A stretch of DNA of 64,000 nt from Psoroptes ovis (lineage: Eukaryota; Arthropoda; Arachnida; Sarcoptiformes; Psoroptidae). Every line of letters starts with the position of its first letter. Position 1 is the first letter of the stretch. Positions 25,301 to 36,636 of the stretch are shown piece by piece. The notes under the pieces were generated by a model. The model saw nothing but the letters and a program-made list of their open reading frames with translations. It had not been told where the DNA came from and did not search any database. Position numbers and translations under genes: made by a program. Where the stretch lies: positions 868,001-932,000 of the forward strand of contig PQWQ01000009.1 in the NCBI GenBank assembly GCA_002943765.1. The letters run 5' to 3'.

Positions 25301-25592
25301 GGTTTTTAGGGTTATTTCAATGCTAACTTATGGTAGGGTTGGCTGTTGTTTATTACGATATTTTATGTTTTATTATTATTATGTAAATCACAAGACATTT
25401 ATTACAAATAATCTACATTTAAACACTCATAAACACACACACAAACAGCAATAATAATAATTAATGTTTGAATTACATGAAAATGGTCGATTATTATTTT
25501 CATTATTTTTTATGGGTAAACATAATTTTTTTTTCAAAGGTTGTTACCTGCTGTGTATGCAGTTGTATGTATTCACTTTTGTTTGGTCGCAT
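18219..25592 (-). CDS. Class I GLUT-like facilitative sugar transporter (SLC2A family) with long low-complexity tail
   Basis: Major-facilitator hexose transporter of the plasma membrane. Twelve exons (minus order): 25592-25548, 22296-22201, 22091-21931, 21864-21715, 21646-21603, 21255-21046, 20886-20798, 20681-20370, 20278-20203, 20135-19996, 19883-19496, 19084-18219; 2577 nt, 858 aa, phase closed throughout. Signatures: FGYNTGVINAPQK (TM1), GGMIGGLSGGAIADYCGRK, GRFFIGLSCGLNTALVPMY, PESPRYL, QLSQQLSGINAIFYYST, DRTGRRTLHLYGLGGM, GPGSIPWMITAELFSQGPRP, and VPETKNRTFEEI after TM12. These match GLUT1-4 closely, including the QLS of class I. The start exon MRPNKSEYIQLHTQQ fits by phase and donor but not by homology, leaving a 3.25-kb intron 1. 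Residues about 486-858 are an added cytosolic tail of Asn, Gln, His, Pro, Ala and Gly runs; ordinary GLUTs end near residue 490. Confidence 0.93.
22306..22336. repeat. Poly-A tract (31 bp) in transporter intron 1
   Basis: An uninterrupted run of A. On the transcribed minus strand it is a long poly-T just before the exon 2 acceptor, so it doubles as the polypyrimidine tract. Confidence 0.9.
22777..22919. mobile_element. CAGGG foldback element, copy 1
   Basis: Starts CAGGGTTTAAAGTTCTAATT and ends ACTTGAAACCCC, with both arms complementary over most of their length (CGTAATTTTA / TTTTAAAACTC type blocks). Non-coding, in transporter intron 1. Same family as the elements at 23706, 24411, 27418, 61873 and 63531. 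Confidence 0.8.
23474..23554. mobile_element. Mariner-type hairpin MITE, copy 1
   Basis: Ends TTAGGTTGTCCGGAAAG and GAACAACCTAA as inverted repeats. Core class A (GCCAATCATATCG...GAAAATTGGC). Flanked by TA. Confidence 0.85.
23706..23827. mobile_element. CAGGG foldback element, copy 2
   Basis: CAGGGTTTAAAGTTTTAATT to ATACCCTG, with inner inverted blocks CGTAGTTTTGAAA / TTTTAAAACTACG. Flanked by TTAA on the left and TAAC on the right. Confidence 0.8.
23912..23991. mobile_element. Mariner-type hairpin MITE, copy 2
   Basis: TTAGGCTGTCCGAAAAGTTC against AACTTTACGGACAAGCTAA. Core class A in reverse orientation (CTACGATATAATCGGC). Confidence 0.85.
24411..24554. mobile_element. CAGGG foldback element, copy 3
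   Basis: CAGGGTTTTAAAAATTG to AACTTTAAACCCCTG, flanked by TA on both sides. Inner arms CATAGTTTTAAATG / TTTAAAAACTACG. Confidence 0.8.
24985..25065. mobile_element. Mariner-type hairpin MITE, copy 3 (CCCATAAG arm type)
   Basis: TTGGATTGTCCCATAAGTTC pairs with AACTTATGGGACAGCCCAA; core class A reversed. Both arms carry the CCCATAAG variant rather than CCGAAAAG. Confidence 0.85.
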
Positions 25593-25755
25593 TTTTTTTT
25601 CTGGGTTTCACCGAAATGAAATCGGGAAAAATTCATTAAAAAAATAAAATTCAAGATTTTTTTATTTCTTCAAATTATGAAATTCTCATTCAATGATTCA
25701 ATTTCACAGTGATTTCAAACGTTTTTTTAATTATTTTTTTCAATTTCGACAACAT

Positions 25756-26461
25756 TCAAAGCAATTGACGACAAACAGGACAAAATTGACGATTAATAAT
25801 CCAACGTTTTAAACAATTTCGATGATAAATATGTCGACAATTGATTGCTTTACAATAATTATTAATAATATTTTGATTTTCATTTTGATTCGAATGTTCT
25901 AGTGTCATTTGTTCTAAACAAATTGGACATTGTTGTTGATCAGCTAGTTCAGTGATAGATGGCGATTGAAATGATTTCATTATACGTTTATATGTACAAT
26001 ATGAATGATAAAAATTATAAAAATAATCAAAAAATTTTTCCCATTGTTTAATTGAATATCTTAATATACTGAATGCACGTATACCATATGATAATAATAT
26101 AATCCATAATAATGTTTGATTTAGCAAAAATATTAAATATGTAATCAATTTTATTGATGAATGATAGAAAAATTTTTCATACCAAATATTTTCTTGATTA
26201 TCAGCATTATTATTATTATAATATAAATCAATTATATTGATTATATAATCAAATATACAACGTATCAATATACATGTTGTATGCAAATAACGATAAATAA
26301 ATAATAATTTCAATAAAAAATTCATCGATTTCATACGATTATAACTATCAGTGTCTAATGATTTATAGTAATAATAAAATGAATATAATTGAATGAAATT
26401 GATTGATAATAATGTTAATTGTAATAGAATTAAACCAATATGATTTTTGATTGATTGATAC

Positions 26462-26492
<31 letters not shown>

Positions 26493-26970
26493 GATTAGCA
26501 TTAGCGTCATCATTATTATTATTATCACTATTATTATTATTATTATTATTGATTTGTTGTTCTAAACGTTTTTCCAACAATAAATGTATCAATGTAAAAT
26601 AATAGATAAAATGAAAATGTAGTAAATGTAGAAAATTTTTCAATAATAATGTTTGAAATATAATAAATGTTGAACATAATTCAATGAATAATGGCCAACA
26701 ACATTCATTCAAATACATTGATTCTAGTGGGTGTAATTTTTTAAATATGAGTTTAATGACGGCATATTTGAATAATAATTGTAGGATTATTGATAAATTT
26801 AAATATAGTATTAATTTGATCAATGAATTTTTTGTGAAATTTAAACATAATACATAGAATTGTTCATGTTTTATGTAATATGACTGAATAAAATTCAATG
26901 ATAACCATAATAATGTTGATGAAATGATCAATACACTCAAATTGATTGATGAGTACATTTTGAATGGCAA
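25756..26970 (-). CDS. Multi-spanning RING-H2 E3 ubiquitin ligase, HRD1/AMFR-like architecture
   Basis: Intronless 404-residue ORF. About seven hydrophobic spans (near residues 8-26, 48-75, 88-110, 114-133, 178-203, 218-248, 272-303) precede a C-terminal RING near residues 348-400: CPICLEQM, a 17-residue Asn/Gln-rich spacer, then CKAINCRHIYHRNCLKRW and CPVCRQ. The Cys/His order is C-C-C-H-H-C-C-C (RING-H2). Membrane spans followed by a cytosolic RING-H2 is the layout of ER-associated degradation ligases such as HRD1/synoviolin and AMFR, so ER membrane location is likely. Unlike those, the protein stops three residues after the last Cys and has no Pro-rich or CUE tail. Asn and Gln runs sit in the loop near residues 140-172. 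Its stop is 164 bp upstream of the transporter's ATG on the same strand. Orthology is not settled. Confidence 0.82.
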
Positions 26971-27417
26971 ATATAAGCAAAGATTTAATTTTAAACTCTA
27001 GCAAAATTTCCTCTAATTATTCACTTATTAATTTTTTTCAATTTAAAAACTTGAAAATCGAAACAAAGGCTATGCATTGAATTATATGAGCAAAGCTCAC
27101 AATTGTTTCATAAAATTGAATAATCAAAATTCGCATTGAGGAAAAACGATTGAAATACTACACATTTGCAAATAGGAAATGCAAATAATTCAATTATAAA
27201 ATATTCAAACATTTGAAAGAATAATGAAATGAAATTGGAATTTTGCTCAATTTTTGATTGGAAATTTTTTTCGTTCAAAATCCATAGGAAATTATGGAAA
27301 AAAAACAGTTCAAAATAGTTCAAATCGAGACGATTTTTTTTTGAATTTTTCATAATTTTTTTACATGAATCAAAGGGGCTCAAATGTGCATTCTCATACA
27401 CTGAATGTGAATCAATA

Positions 27418-27557
27418 CAGAATTTCATGTTTTAATTCAAAGTTTTAAAATTAATTTTCATAGTTTTCAAGTTTATTTTCATAGTTTTAAATGCAATTTC
27501 GAACCGTGAAATTACGAAATTCAATTTCAAAACTAAGAATTAAAACTGGAAACCCTG
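27418..27557. mobile_element. CAGGG-type foldback element, copy 4 (diverged)
   Basis: Left end CAGAATTTCATGTTTTAATT, right end TAAAACTGGAAACCCTG followed by TA. Inner GTTTTAAATGCAATTTCGAA / AATTACGAAATTCAATTT blocks match copies 3, 5 and 6. Confidence 0.75.
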
Positions 27558-28570
27558 TAAATGATTGTTCTAAAATTTTTAAATTATTAAAATTGAACAT
27601 AATTGTTGTAATCGTGCAAACAAACAAACAACCAAAAAAAAAAAAAAAAAAAAATGGTAAAAAGTTTTGAAAAAAATTGTACAAAACACAAAAAAAAAAA
27701 ACTTTATGACAATTGATTTAAGCATAAAAATAGAATTGAATTTTCAAAAATTTAAAACAAAAAAATATATTACAAACTTACTTCAGGACAATGATGACCA
27801 CTGGGACACCAAGTTTTTCGGCACATTTCAAACGATGATTTCTGATGAAAATATTTATTTGTCTTTGTCTTGTTTCTTCTATTCGTTTCTTTTATTTATC
27901 CGCAAATATTTACCAAAAACAAAGACGATTATTTCCGATAAAAAAAACACATGTACGATAATAATGATTGTTGATAATCGATGATAATTTGACAAAAAGA
28001 ATCGATGCTATTCGATGATTATAGATAATTATTTTGAAAATAATTTGAATAATTTGATTTGTGATCAATCATTAGTGATGGTGATGATCATAATTGATGA
28101 TAAACAATCAAATTGTTGAAAAAAAAACAAAATTTCCATTTATTTATATACGAAAAATTTTTGTAAATTGTCTCTGAGAAATTGTTGTTTTTGAAAAAAA
28201 AAATTTTGTATTCAAAATTGTATTTGTATTTAAATTTCAAATGTGTAGACGATGATGATAATAATGCTACAACAAATAAACACACTGATACACAATTGAA
28301 GATGATTGTTGTTTGATAGAAGTTTTGTTTTTTTTTTTTTTTTTGAAAAATTTTAAATTTTCCAAAAACTTTTGTATGATTTCACCATTTACAAACACAT
28401 ACATACACACAGGCAAACACAATAATATTCAAATTTTGAAAAAATTCAAATGCAAAATAGAACAACCAGCAAATGAATACAATCAACGTCAAATTTTCAC
28501 TGTGAAAAATAAAAAAATAAAATAAAATGAAATGATTATAAGGCTTCCGTAAAGGTTTTTAGGAAAAATA

Positions 28571-28652
28571 TTAGGTTGTCCGAAAAGTTCATTACGCTTC
28601 ACCAAATTAGAATTGTTCATGAAAATTGACCATAACTTTCCGGATAACCTAA
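28571..28652. mobile_element. Mariner-type hairpin MITE, copy 4 (class B core)
   Basis: TTAGGTTGTCCGAAAAGTTC against AACTTTCCGGATAACCTAA. The core is not palindromic (GCTTCACCAAATTAGAATTG), related to copies at 58022 and 60152. Confidence 0.85.
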
Positions 28653-30431
28653 TATTATTTGAAATAAATAATAATAATATTTACCATTTACTATTTTAAC
28701 TGTAATTGGTTGTATAATTATCTTTAATTTCAATGATTTTGAATGAACTGAAATGAACGAAACAAGAAAAAATTCAAAAAATTGAAAATGATCCACGTTG
28801 TATGTTTTCTCTGTCGCTCTCTCTCTTCAAATATATGGCTTATTAGTTTTCATTTATTTGCTTGTTGTTGATACATTTTCAACTTGTATAGTCGTGGTCG
28901 TCGTCGTTGTTTCTTGTTGTTTCAATATTTTGATGCAAAAATGAATAATTTTTTCTTACATCGAAGAAAATAAATACACTTGAATCATTATTAAATATTT
29001 ACACACAAACAAACAAACAAACAATATAATACACACACATAGACTACCCAAAACATTAAACATTTAAGAGGAGAAATTTGATGCTTTATGACTGCTTTTG
29101 ATGCTTGAATTTATCTTTTCATTTTCATTTTTGCTTTCATTCAAATTTCATTATGATGATGATTTATGATGAGCAAAATTCAAATTTCAATTGATTTTAT
29201 CGATGATTGATCGATTGATCAATCAAATGAAGGATTTTAATTTTTTAAAAATTAATTAATTAAAAACTGGTTATTTTAGTTATTTATTTCGATTTATCTC
29301 TATCTTTTCGATTAATTAATTAATTTCTTAAAATTTTGATCTACGTCAATACGCACATTTCGTATTTGTATTTGTATGCGTTTCTGATGCTGCAGCAAAT
29401 CAAACAAAATTTTTGGTCGATTAAGATACAAAATTGGCAGTGTAAGGTGATTAGTGTGTAATTAGTGATTAGTGAAAATTGACTAGTGTATATGTGTGCG
29501 TATCGATTATTGATTGAAATTATTTTATTTTATTTTTCTTGTCAAAATTATTAACAATCACAAATAGAAAAGATAATTGATTTGCGATTAATGATTATTG
29601 ATTTCGAAATATGATTAATTGATCGATGTTTTTTTTTTCTGTAGTCGTTTGGTTTGAAAGCTGCATTAATAAATATGGGATGAAGGGAAAAACAGGAGAA
29701 AAAATGTAATGCAAGAAATATAATTAAGAAACTTGTCAAAAATAGAAAAAATGAAATGAAATTCAATGAAATTAAATATTTGATTGAATAAGTGATTGAT
29801 TGTTTGGCTGCATTTATTATTATTGTTGGTAGATATGATGAATAAAGATGATCTATATTCAATGATATATTTTTCCAATCATGATAATTCGATTCAAATT
29901 TAATTCAAATTTTTAAATTTGATTGATTTGATCGATTTATTATTTTATTTTTTTCACTCGCAAAATCATTTCCACATAATCACACACACAATCAATCATA
30001 AATAATCATGAAATCATGAATAATCAATCGAAAATTTGAAATTTCAATGCATAGTGTTCAAAGGTTTTGATTTTGTTTTGAAATTTCTTTTATTCTTCTA
30101 GGGTGAAAAACAACAAAGAAGACAAGATTAACGAATAATAATAACGATAATAATACCGATTTCAATGTGCACAAAAACTTTTCTGGTAAATCATTGTATA
30201 AAAGTTTAAAGTTTTTTTTTTTTGGAAAATTTTCAAATGAAAAATAAAAATATTCAAACTTTTATTTTCATTTTGTTTCAATTCAATAACAACAAATCCT
30301 AGCCTATTCATATGGCAAAGGTGCATCGATGCTTTGGTATGATGATAATACCCGATGATAATACTGCATCGATAATACCAAAAATGCTTCGAGAGAAATT
30401 AAAATAATATTATCACAATAGTTTTCATATA

Positions 30432-30512
30432 TTAGGTTGTCCCATAAGTTCTTGCCGTTTTTCGAATCGAAAAAAAATTTAAAAAACCGCAAGAACTTAT
30501 GGGACAATTCAA
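30432..30512. mobile_element. Mariner-type hairpin MITE, copy 5 (CCCATAAG arm type)
   Basis: TTAGGTTGTCCCATAAGTTC pairs with AAGAACTTATGGGACAATTC; the core is a near-perfect A/T hairpin (TTTTTCGAATCGAAAAA). Confidence 0.85.
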
Positions 30513-32070
30513 TATTATAACACACATATAACTAAACTATTGTTCATTTTAACAAAAAAAGAAAAGATAAAATAAAATAAATCTTTGAAATATGTCATTT
30601 TGGTGCAATATTTTTCGTATTTAAATCGTGTTCGTATTTTGAATGTTCGTTTGGGTATGATTAAGCAATGATAATATTTATTTACATTGGCATTGGCACT
30701 GGTACATACACACACCAACACACAAATATAATCTAAAATCATTTAAATCACTGAATCATTGAAGCAGAAAACAAAAATATATCTTTGGAATGAATGCTGA
30801 AAATACTTTATATTATATAATTCAAACAAACAAGAGAAGGAGAAAAAAAAATTTGGGAAAATTTCAAATGAATTAAAGAATTGAAGAATATTTTTTTGCG
30901 TAGAGATTTGAATTGATATTGCTTGAGATGATGTTTATATTATGTTTATTATTATCATTGAGTGAGTATTAGAATCAGAGAGAATCAAAAATGATCAAAA
31001 ATCAAAATAAAATAAAAATAAAACAATAGCCTGTTCAACCAATGATTTTGATGATTCAATAGAATCATGTTTGAATTCATTTTTATTCATTTTCTCATCA
31101 TCATCATCATCATTTGAAGCTCTTTTGTTTTGATAATAATAAAAGCCATGAATATGACAAGTATCAATAATAATGATGATGATGATGATGATGATACCAT
31201 GTACATAAGCTATTCATGGGGTAAAATAATACAAATTTGATATTTTTGTATTGTTTTCTGGCTGTCACCAAAATCATCAAAAATAATAATGGTCAAAAAT
31301 CAACTCATATAAATGGTTCAATTCAATTCAATTCAATAATTTTGGATGAAATTTTCAAATTGAAAATTTGTTCAATTCAATTCAATATTTGAATGATTTG
31401 TTTGTTTAATTTCAATACATTCATTCATTCATCGATTCATTCATTGATTCATTCATTTTATTTTTCACATTTCACCAAAATGAACAGTGATTTAATTTTA
31501 TTGAACATTATTATTATTATGATTATTATTTGACCAGAAAAAAATGAAAATGAAAATATTTGATTATTCGATAATAATAACAACGAAATTCAATGATTCG
31601 GTAATCACATTTTCAATTCATTTGATCAAAAAAAAAAGAGTGCATAGAGGCCATATGAACGAACACTGAAGAAAAAAAAAACGAACACATAAACAAATAA
31701 TTCAATGAATGAAATGAATGAATGAAAATGAAATAATCTTTTCACCCACAAACAATACACATTTGCTGACATAATCAATAATATTTTTCAAAATTAATAA
31801 TATTTTCATTTCAAATTCCATTGTTCCATTGTTCCAATGTGGCCCAAAACAATGGTTTATTATTATTAATGGTCAACAAACACACATAGCAGCAGCAGCG
31901 AATGCCAATTAAAAATTAATTAAATGTTGAACACAAATCAACCTGAAGTGAATTTGATTATGATTCGAAAATTGAATTGGAAAATCTTACCTTTTATTTC
32001 GGTAAACTGAAAATCACAATCAAAAATGTATGAAAATATTCATATTTTCAAATTAAAATTGATTGAAATT

Positions 32071-32090
32071 CACACACACACACACACACC
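32071..32090. repeat. (CA)n microsatellite
   Basis: About ten CA units in intergenic sequence. A similar (TG)n tract lies at 35872-35889, (CA)n runs at 35923-35936 and 52750-52780, and (GAA)n at 34057-34081. Confidence 0.9.
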
Positions 32091-32910
32091 GAAACACACA
32101 TTGACATTTAATATGATAATCAATGAAATATATGTGAAAATTTTGGCAGCAAAAATGATGAATAAGAAACGTACGACGATTATCGATTATGTTTTTTTCA
32201 GACAATAATATTTGATGACACACCTTTTGAATAAAAGCATATTTTAATATATGATAATGCTAATGCTAATAATAATAATGCCGACGATAATAATGGTAAT
32301 AACAATGGTAATTTCAAAGATAATAATGATCAAATATCATACGATAATAATAAATGATTTCAGTAAAAAACAACAAAAACAATAATAAAAATACAAAAAA
32401 CATTCAAAATTCAAATCGTAAATTGATTCATATTACCATATTATATTCGTATTCGTATTAATATTGATTCGTTATGAATAAATTTCAATAATTTTTCATT
32501 TTTAAATGTCATCATCGTGATGATGATGATAATTATATTTGAAAAGTAATTTCATTTTCAATAATTGTTATATTCAATTTGTCTGGATCAAAATCATGAT
32601 ATTTTTAAATGTTTTGGATTGATAAAATGATGAGCACAATTATATACATTCATTTCATTTTCAATCAGCTTAATTTTGAGAGAAATATCTTGAAAATTTC
32701 GATTGAAAACTTAATTCCTTTTAAATAATCATCATCAATGATGATAAATCAATTATGATGTTTTCTTAGGACAATCAGCATGCACAGACACATACACATA
32801 TAAACAAATAAACAAATAAACAAACAAACAAACAAACAAATATTGAGCCTAGATTGATGGAATAAATGATGCAAAAAAAAAATTTGAACAAAGAAAAGCA
32901 AAAAATAAAT

Positions 32911-33237
32911 TCACAAAAATAGAAAATTCAAAAATAACGAATCAGAATATTCTTGTTTATCTTGTGAAATCAAATCATCAAAATCTGACCAAAATGGTTG
33001 ATAAATAATTCTTTGTTGATTTGATTTGATCGGATGATTCAAATACATATTCATCAATGATTCTTTCGGATAGAAAATATCGAAGAATATCATCAACATT
33101 TCTATTCGATCATATTTCGTTTTGATTATTCTTTCAAAATATTTGATATCGTTATCATCAGTGTGATTCTTGTATTTATTTACCATTAAAACGATGATGA
33201 TGATGATGATGATGATCAGCAACATCGACATCAACAT
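32911..33237 (-). CDS. Putative small secreted protein, family unknown
   Basis: A 108-residue ORF starting at the first of a cluster of Met codons; the frame stays open upstream to 33378. The start MLMSMLLIIIIIIIIVLMV reads as a signal peptide or anchor. The mature part is charged and not repetitive (YFERIIKTKYDRIEMLMIFF, IKSNQQRIIYQPFWSDFDDL, SQDKQEYSDSLF), which is unusual among the chance ORFs of this region and is the reason for listing it. No domain is recognised. The (ATC)n tract coding the Ile run also makes a chance frame possible. Low confidence. Confidence 0.4.
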   Translation of the reverse strand: MLMSMLLIIIIIIIIVLMVNKYKNHTDDNDIKYFERIIKTKYDRIEMLMIFFDIFYPKESLMNMYLNHPIKSNQQRIIYQPFWSDFDDLISQDKQEYSDSLFLNFLFL

Positions 33238-36147
33238 TAACAAACGCGATGATGACCACAAACAACAAGACAACAATAACAAAACAACCAAACAAACATA
33301 CGAACAAACAAACGAACTGGACACTAGAATTTCATAATATTTCGATTCTAGAACAGAAGACTCAATACACACACACACAGCGATATTATGATCATCGTTG
33401 GTTGATTATTTCATGTATTATTAGTCGAAAAGAATTGTTACAAAAAAAAAAAAAAAAAAAATATGTACACGGGTTGATATATGGTTGGTGGTGGACAGCT
33501 TTTATCCTTTCATTTTCTCGTTGTTTTGTTTTGTTTTGGTTGTTCATTCATTTTTAAACAATGAAGAATATTTGAAACCAAAAACGAAACGAAACGAAGA
33601 AGCATAAAATATGAAATGAAATATGCAATGAATGAATGAATGAATATGATCTGATAATAATAATAATAATGACGATGATCATATGAGAAAATATATATGA
33701 ATAATATTAATAATAATGATAATGTTTGGTGAATAATCAGCGAAGATTATAGTTATTCTTGTAGTTGGTTTAGTAGCATATATATGGATGGATGGATGGA
33801 TAGATTCATATCATCAAAATAAATAAAATAAATAAATGAAATAATAAACGATGAGCTTTTTGGTGAGCTTTTTTCGGAAACATTCAATTTCGGAAGCTAT
33901 GTACGATGTATAGGACCCATCATCATCATCGAAATAAAGCTGGAATCAAAGCCTATTTCTTCGTAGATTTATATAGATTCAATGAACGAACAAACAAGCG
34001 ATTCTTGGATTCTTGTGTTTTCGAACATCATCAGATTTGTTTGCTCTTATTGAACGTAGAAGAAGAAGAAGAAGAAGAAGAATCAAAATGAAATTCTCAG
34101 CAACAAAGATGCTTCAATATATGAAGTGAGAATGCATCGACCAAAACATAGGGTTTTAAGGGTAGGGTATGATATGGTATCTTATGGGCCATTTGTTGGA
34201 GAGATAACCGTTTCTGAAACATCGATCTGGAAGATGCTAAAATATTCTATATAATCTCTCTGTCCACCGTTGTTGCTGCACGCAAATACTCGTATATATC
34301 AATGGATGTTCGTGTTATATTTTCTGGAATTTTATTCAAAATATTCTACGAAAATTCTGGCCAAAAGTTTTCATTTTTTTCTTTGAGAAAAAATATTTTC
34401 AAAATTCAACACCTTAACAGTCAGTGACCGGAAATTTTCGTTCTAATTTTTCTGCACCAGACAAGCTTACCCCGAGTGTCAAACGGGCAATCGTCATTTG
34501 AATACAATTAGATATAGTCGCTTTGAGTGCAGTTTTGGAAAAATTTCAAAAACGCTCGACATGCAAAATGTATGTTTTGGTTTTTGTACATCTCTATATA
34601 TTCTGTGTTTTGTAAAAAATGTATGAGAATGGAAAAATCTGTAAAGAAATTACACACTTTTAAAGCACACAAATAAATAAATAAATACAAATAATAATAA
34701 TAATAAAAGTAAATGATGTAAAAATTAGTTTGAAAATATTTCATTTTTTTTCGGGTTTTACCCTCGAAAAATAAAATAGAAAAAAATCAATAACAATCAA
34801 TCAATCATAATATTTGTATAAATATAAATGTCTATGAAAACATTTAGGAAAAGTACAAAGGACCACAGAGAGAGAGAAAAAACCAAAGTAAAAAGTTGAA
34901 AATTTTCGTGTCATTTTCATTTTGGTTTGAAAATTATGATTTCATTTATTTTCACGAATGAATTTTGTATTGATTTTTCAGTATTTTCAAATATTTGTTT
35001 CAAATAGTAAATGGTAAATGGTCCAGAAGAGGACCAAAGAAAAACCAAAGCTGAGGTTTTTTTCTTGGAACAAAGTTTTGTGAGCAAAATTGTCTTTGGC
35101 TTTTTTGAGAGTAATTTAGCAGATTTTATGAGGTATTAAGGCTTAGAAAAGGAAAAAAACAGTCCGAAGACCACTACGTATCGCGTACCTTGCTGCGCTT
35201 TTAAAAGGGTTTGACCCTAGAAATTCCAAGAGAGGAGAAAAGCTTGGTGAATATTTGACAAATAGTTTATTGTTTGTTTGTTCTGACAGCTGGTTGTTGA
35301 TTTAAAACAGCTGAAATAAAATGATTTACAAAGTGAAAAATGAAAATAATCATTTTATTTAATCATTATTAAATAAGTCAATGTACCAATCGTTTGTTTA
35401 TTCGTAGTGACAGTATCCAGTAATCATTTTGTTCATTTATTTTTAAAGCTTTATTTAAAATTAATCATCATCATAATCGTATCATTTACTTCAATTACTT
35501 AAGCACTAAGATCTATTGACATGGACAATAAACAATCACGATTGATAGTATTACCATAAGGAAATTCAAATCTTCTACACTGATATCGAATTTCTAAATT
35601 GTTTATTCGCAAACACATACACACACTCACACACAAACAAACAACAACAAAAACAATTAATCACCATTTATTCACCATTTATTTACATTTATCAAATGTG
35701 CAATCAAATGTATATCGCTATATTGAAATCGAAATTGGAATATTTCAGAAAATTGAAAATGAAAATGAAATTGAAAATGACATATCAAAGATATTTTTGA
35801 ACAAAAATTTGTATGAAAATTTGCCATTTTGAAATATTCAAAAAAAATTATCATCCATTAATGATGATGAATGTGTGTGTGTGTGTGTGACGTTATTTAT
35901 CAATAATAATAATAAATCATCAACACACACACACACAATCAAATATCAATCAAATTTAAAATATCAATCTTTGAAATACATGGAAAATTCACATGAATTT
36001 CTCATATTGATATTTCGTTATTTATTTCATCATAAATCATATTCGTATCAATATCATATACCTTATACTATTTGATTATCGTTAATTTAATATTTTCTTT
36101 TCTTTTCTGTAATTATCATATACCTGTATCAATTTAATGTAAGATAG

Positions 36148-36179
<32 letters not shown>

Positions 36180-36406
36180 GTGTCATGGAAAAATTAATCA
36201 AAATTAATTTTTATGACTTTTGAAAAATGAAAAATGAAATAAAATCTATGAATAATTATTTTATTGTATATACGCTACTTATACCATTTGAAATTAATTA
36301 CAATTTCAATAAAAAAAAAATTCCACCATTTGAAACATTTGTTAATTATTATTTGGCATTAATCAAAGTTTAAAATACAAAATCATTGTTAAAAAATAAT
36401 ACTTAC

Positions 36407-36464
36407 AATAATCATTGATAAAAATAAATAAATTATTTGATTGAAGAGAATCACAATCGACCAT
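36407..36464 (-). CDS. Candidate first coding exon of an unassembled minus-strand gene
   Basis: ATG at 36464 opens 19 codons beginning MVDCDSLQSNNLFIF and ends at a strong donor (TATT, then GTAAGTAT). It lies 173 bp from the ABCC4-like start codon on the opposite strand, fitting a divergent promoter. Downstream exons are uncertain (see findings). No homology recognised. Confidence 0.25.
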
Positions 36465-36636
36465 TTTTTCAAACCTGTTACTTATTAATCATTATTATTC
36501 TTATTGGTTGTGTCTGTGCATCAAAATTAAACAAGCAATTTTTTTCACGTTTTTGCTGAAGAAATTGAATTAATAATTTTTTTGAAATAATTGTAATCAA
36601 TCAACCTTAAATCACTTGAAATAAATAAAATAAAAA

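Larger units (their letters stand above)
27000..36400. other. Gene-poor 9.4-kb region
   Basis: Dominated by AT-rich sequence, (TTCA)n and (CA)n simple repeats and foldback elements. One small ORF (32911-33237) is annotated separately. Several isolated minus-strand stretches have good splice signals (36464-36407, 34497-34471, 32006-31991, 30386-30304, 27841-27778) but cannot be assembled with confidence. No tRNA or known domain was recognised. Confidence 0.6.

Noticed and set aside
27108..27428. Minus-strand 106-codon ORF upstream of the RING gene
   Set aside because: Phe/Ile/Asn-rich, overlaps a foldback element at its start, no domain.
30062..30190. Plus-strand exon between TTCTTCTAG and CTGGTAAAT
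   Set aside because: All three frames contain stops.
35160..35230. Possible tRNA (T-arm-like GGGTTTGACCC)
   Set aside because: No acceptor, D-arm or anticodon stem could be drawn around it.
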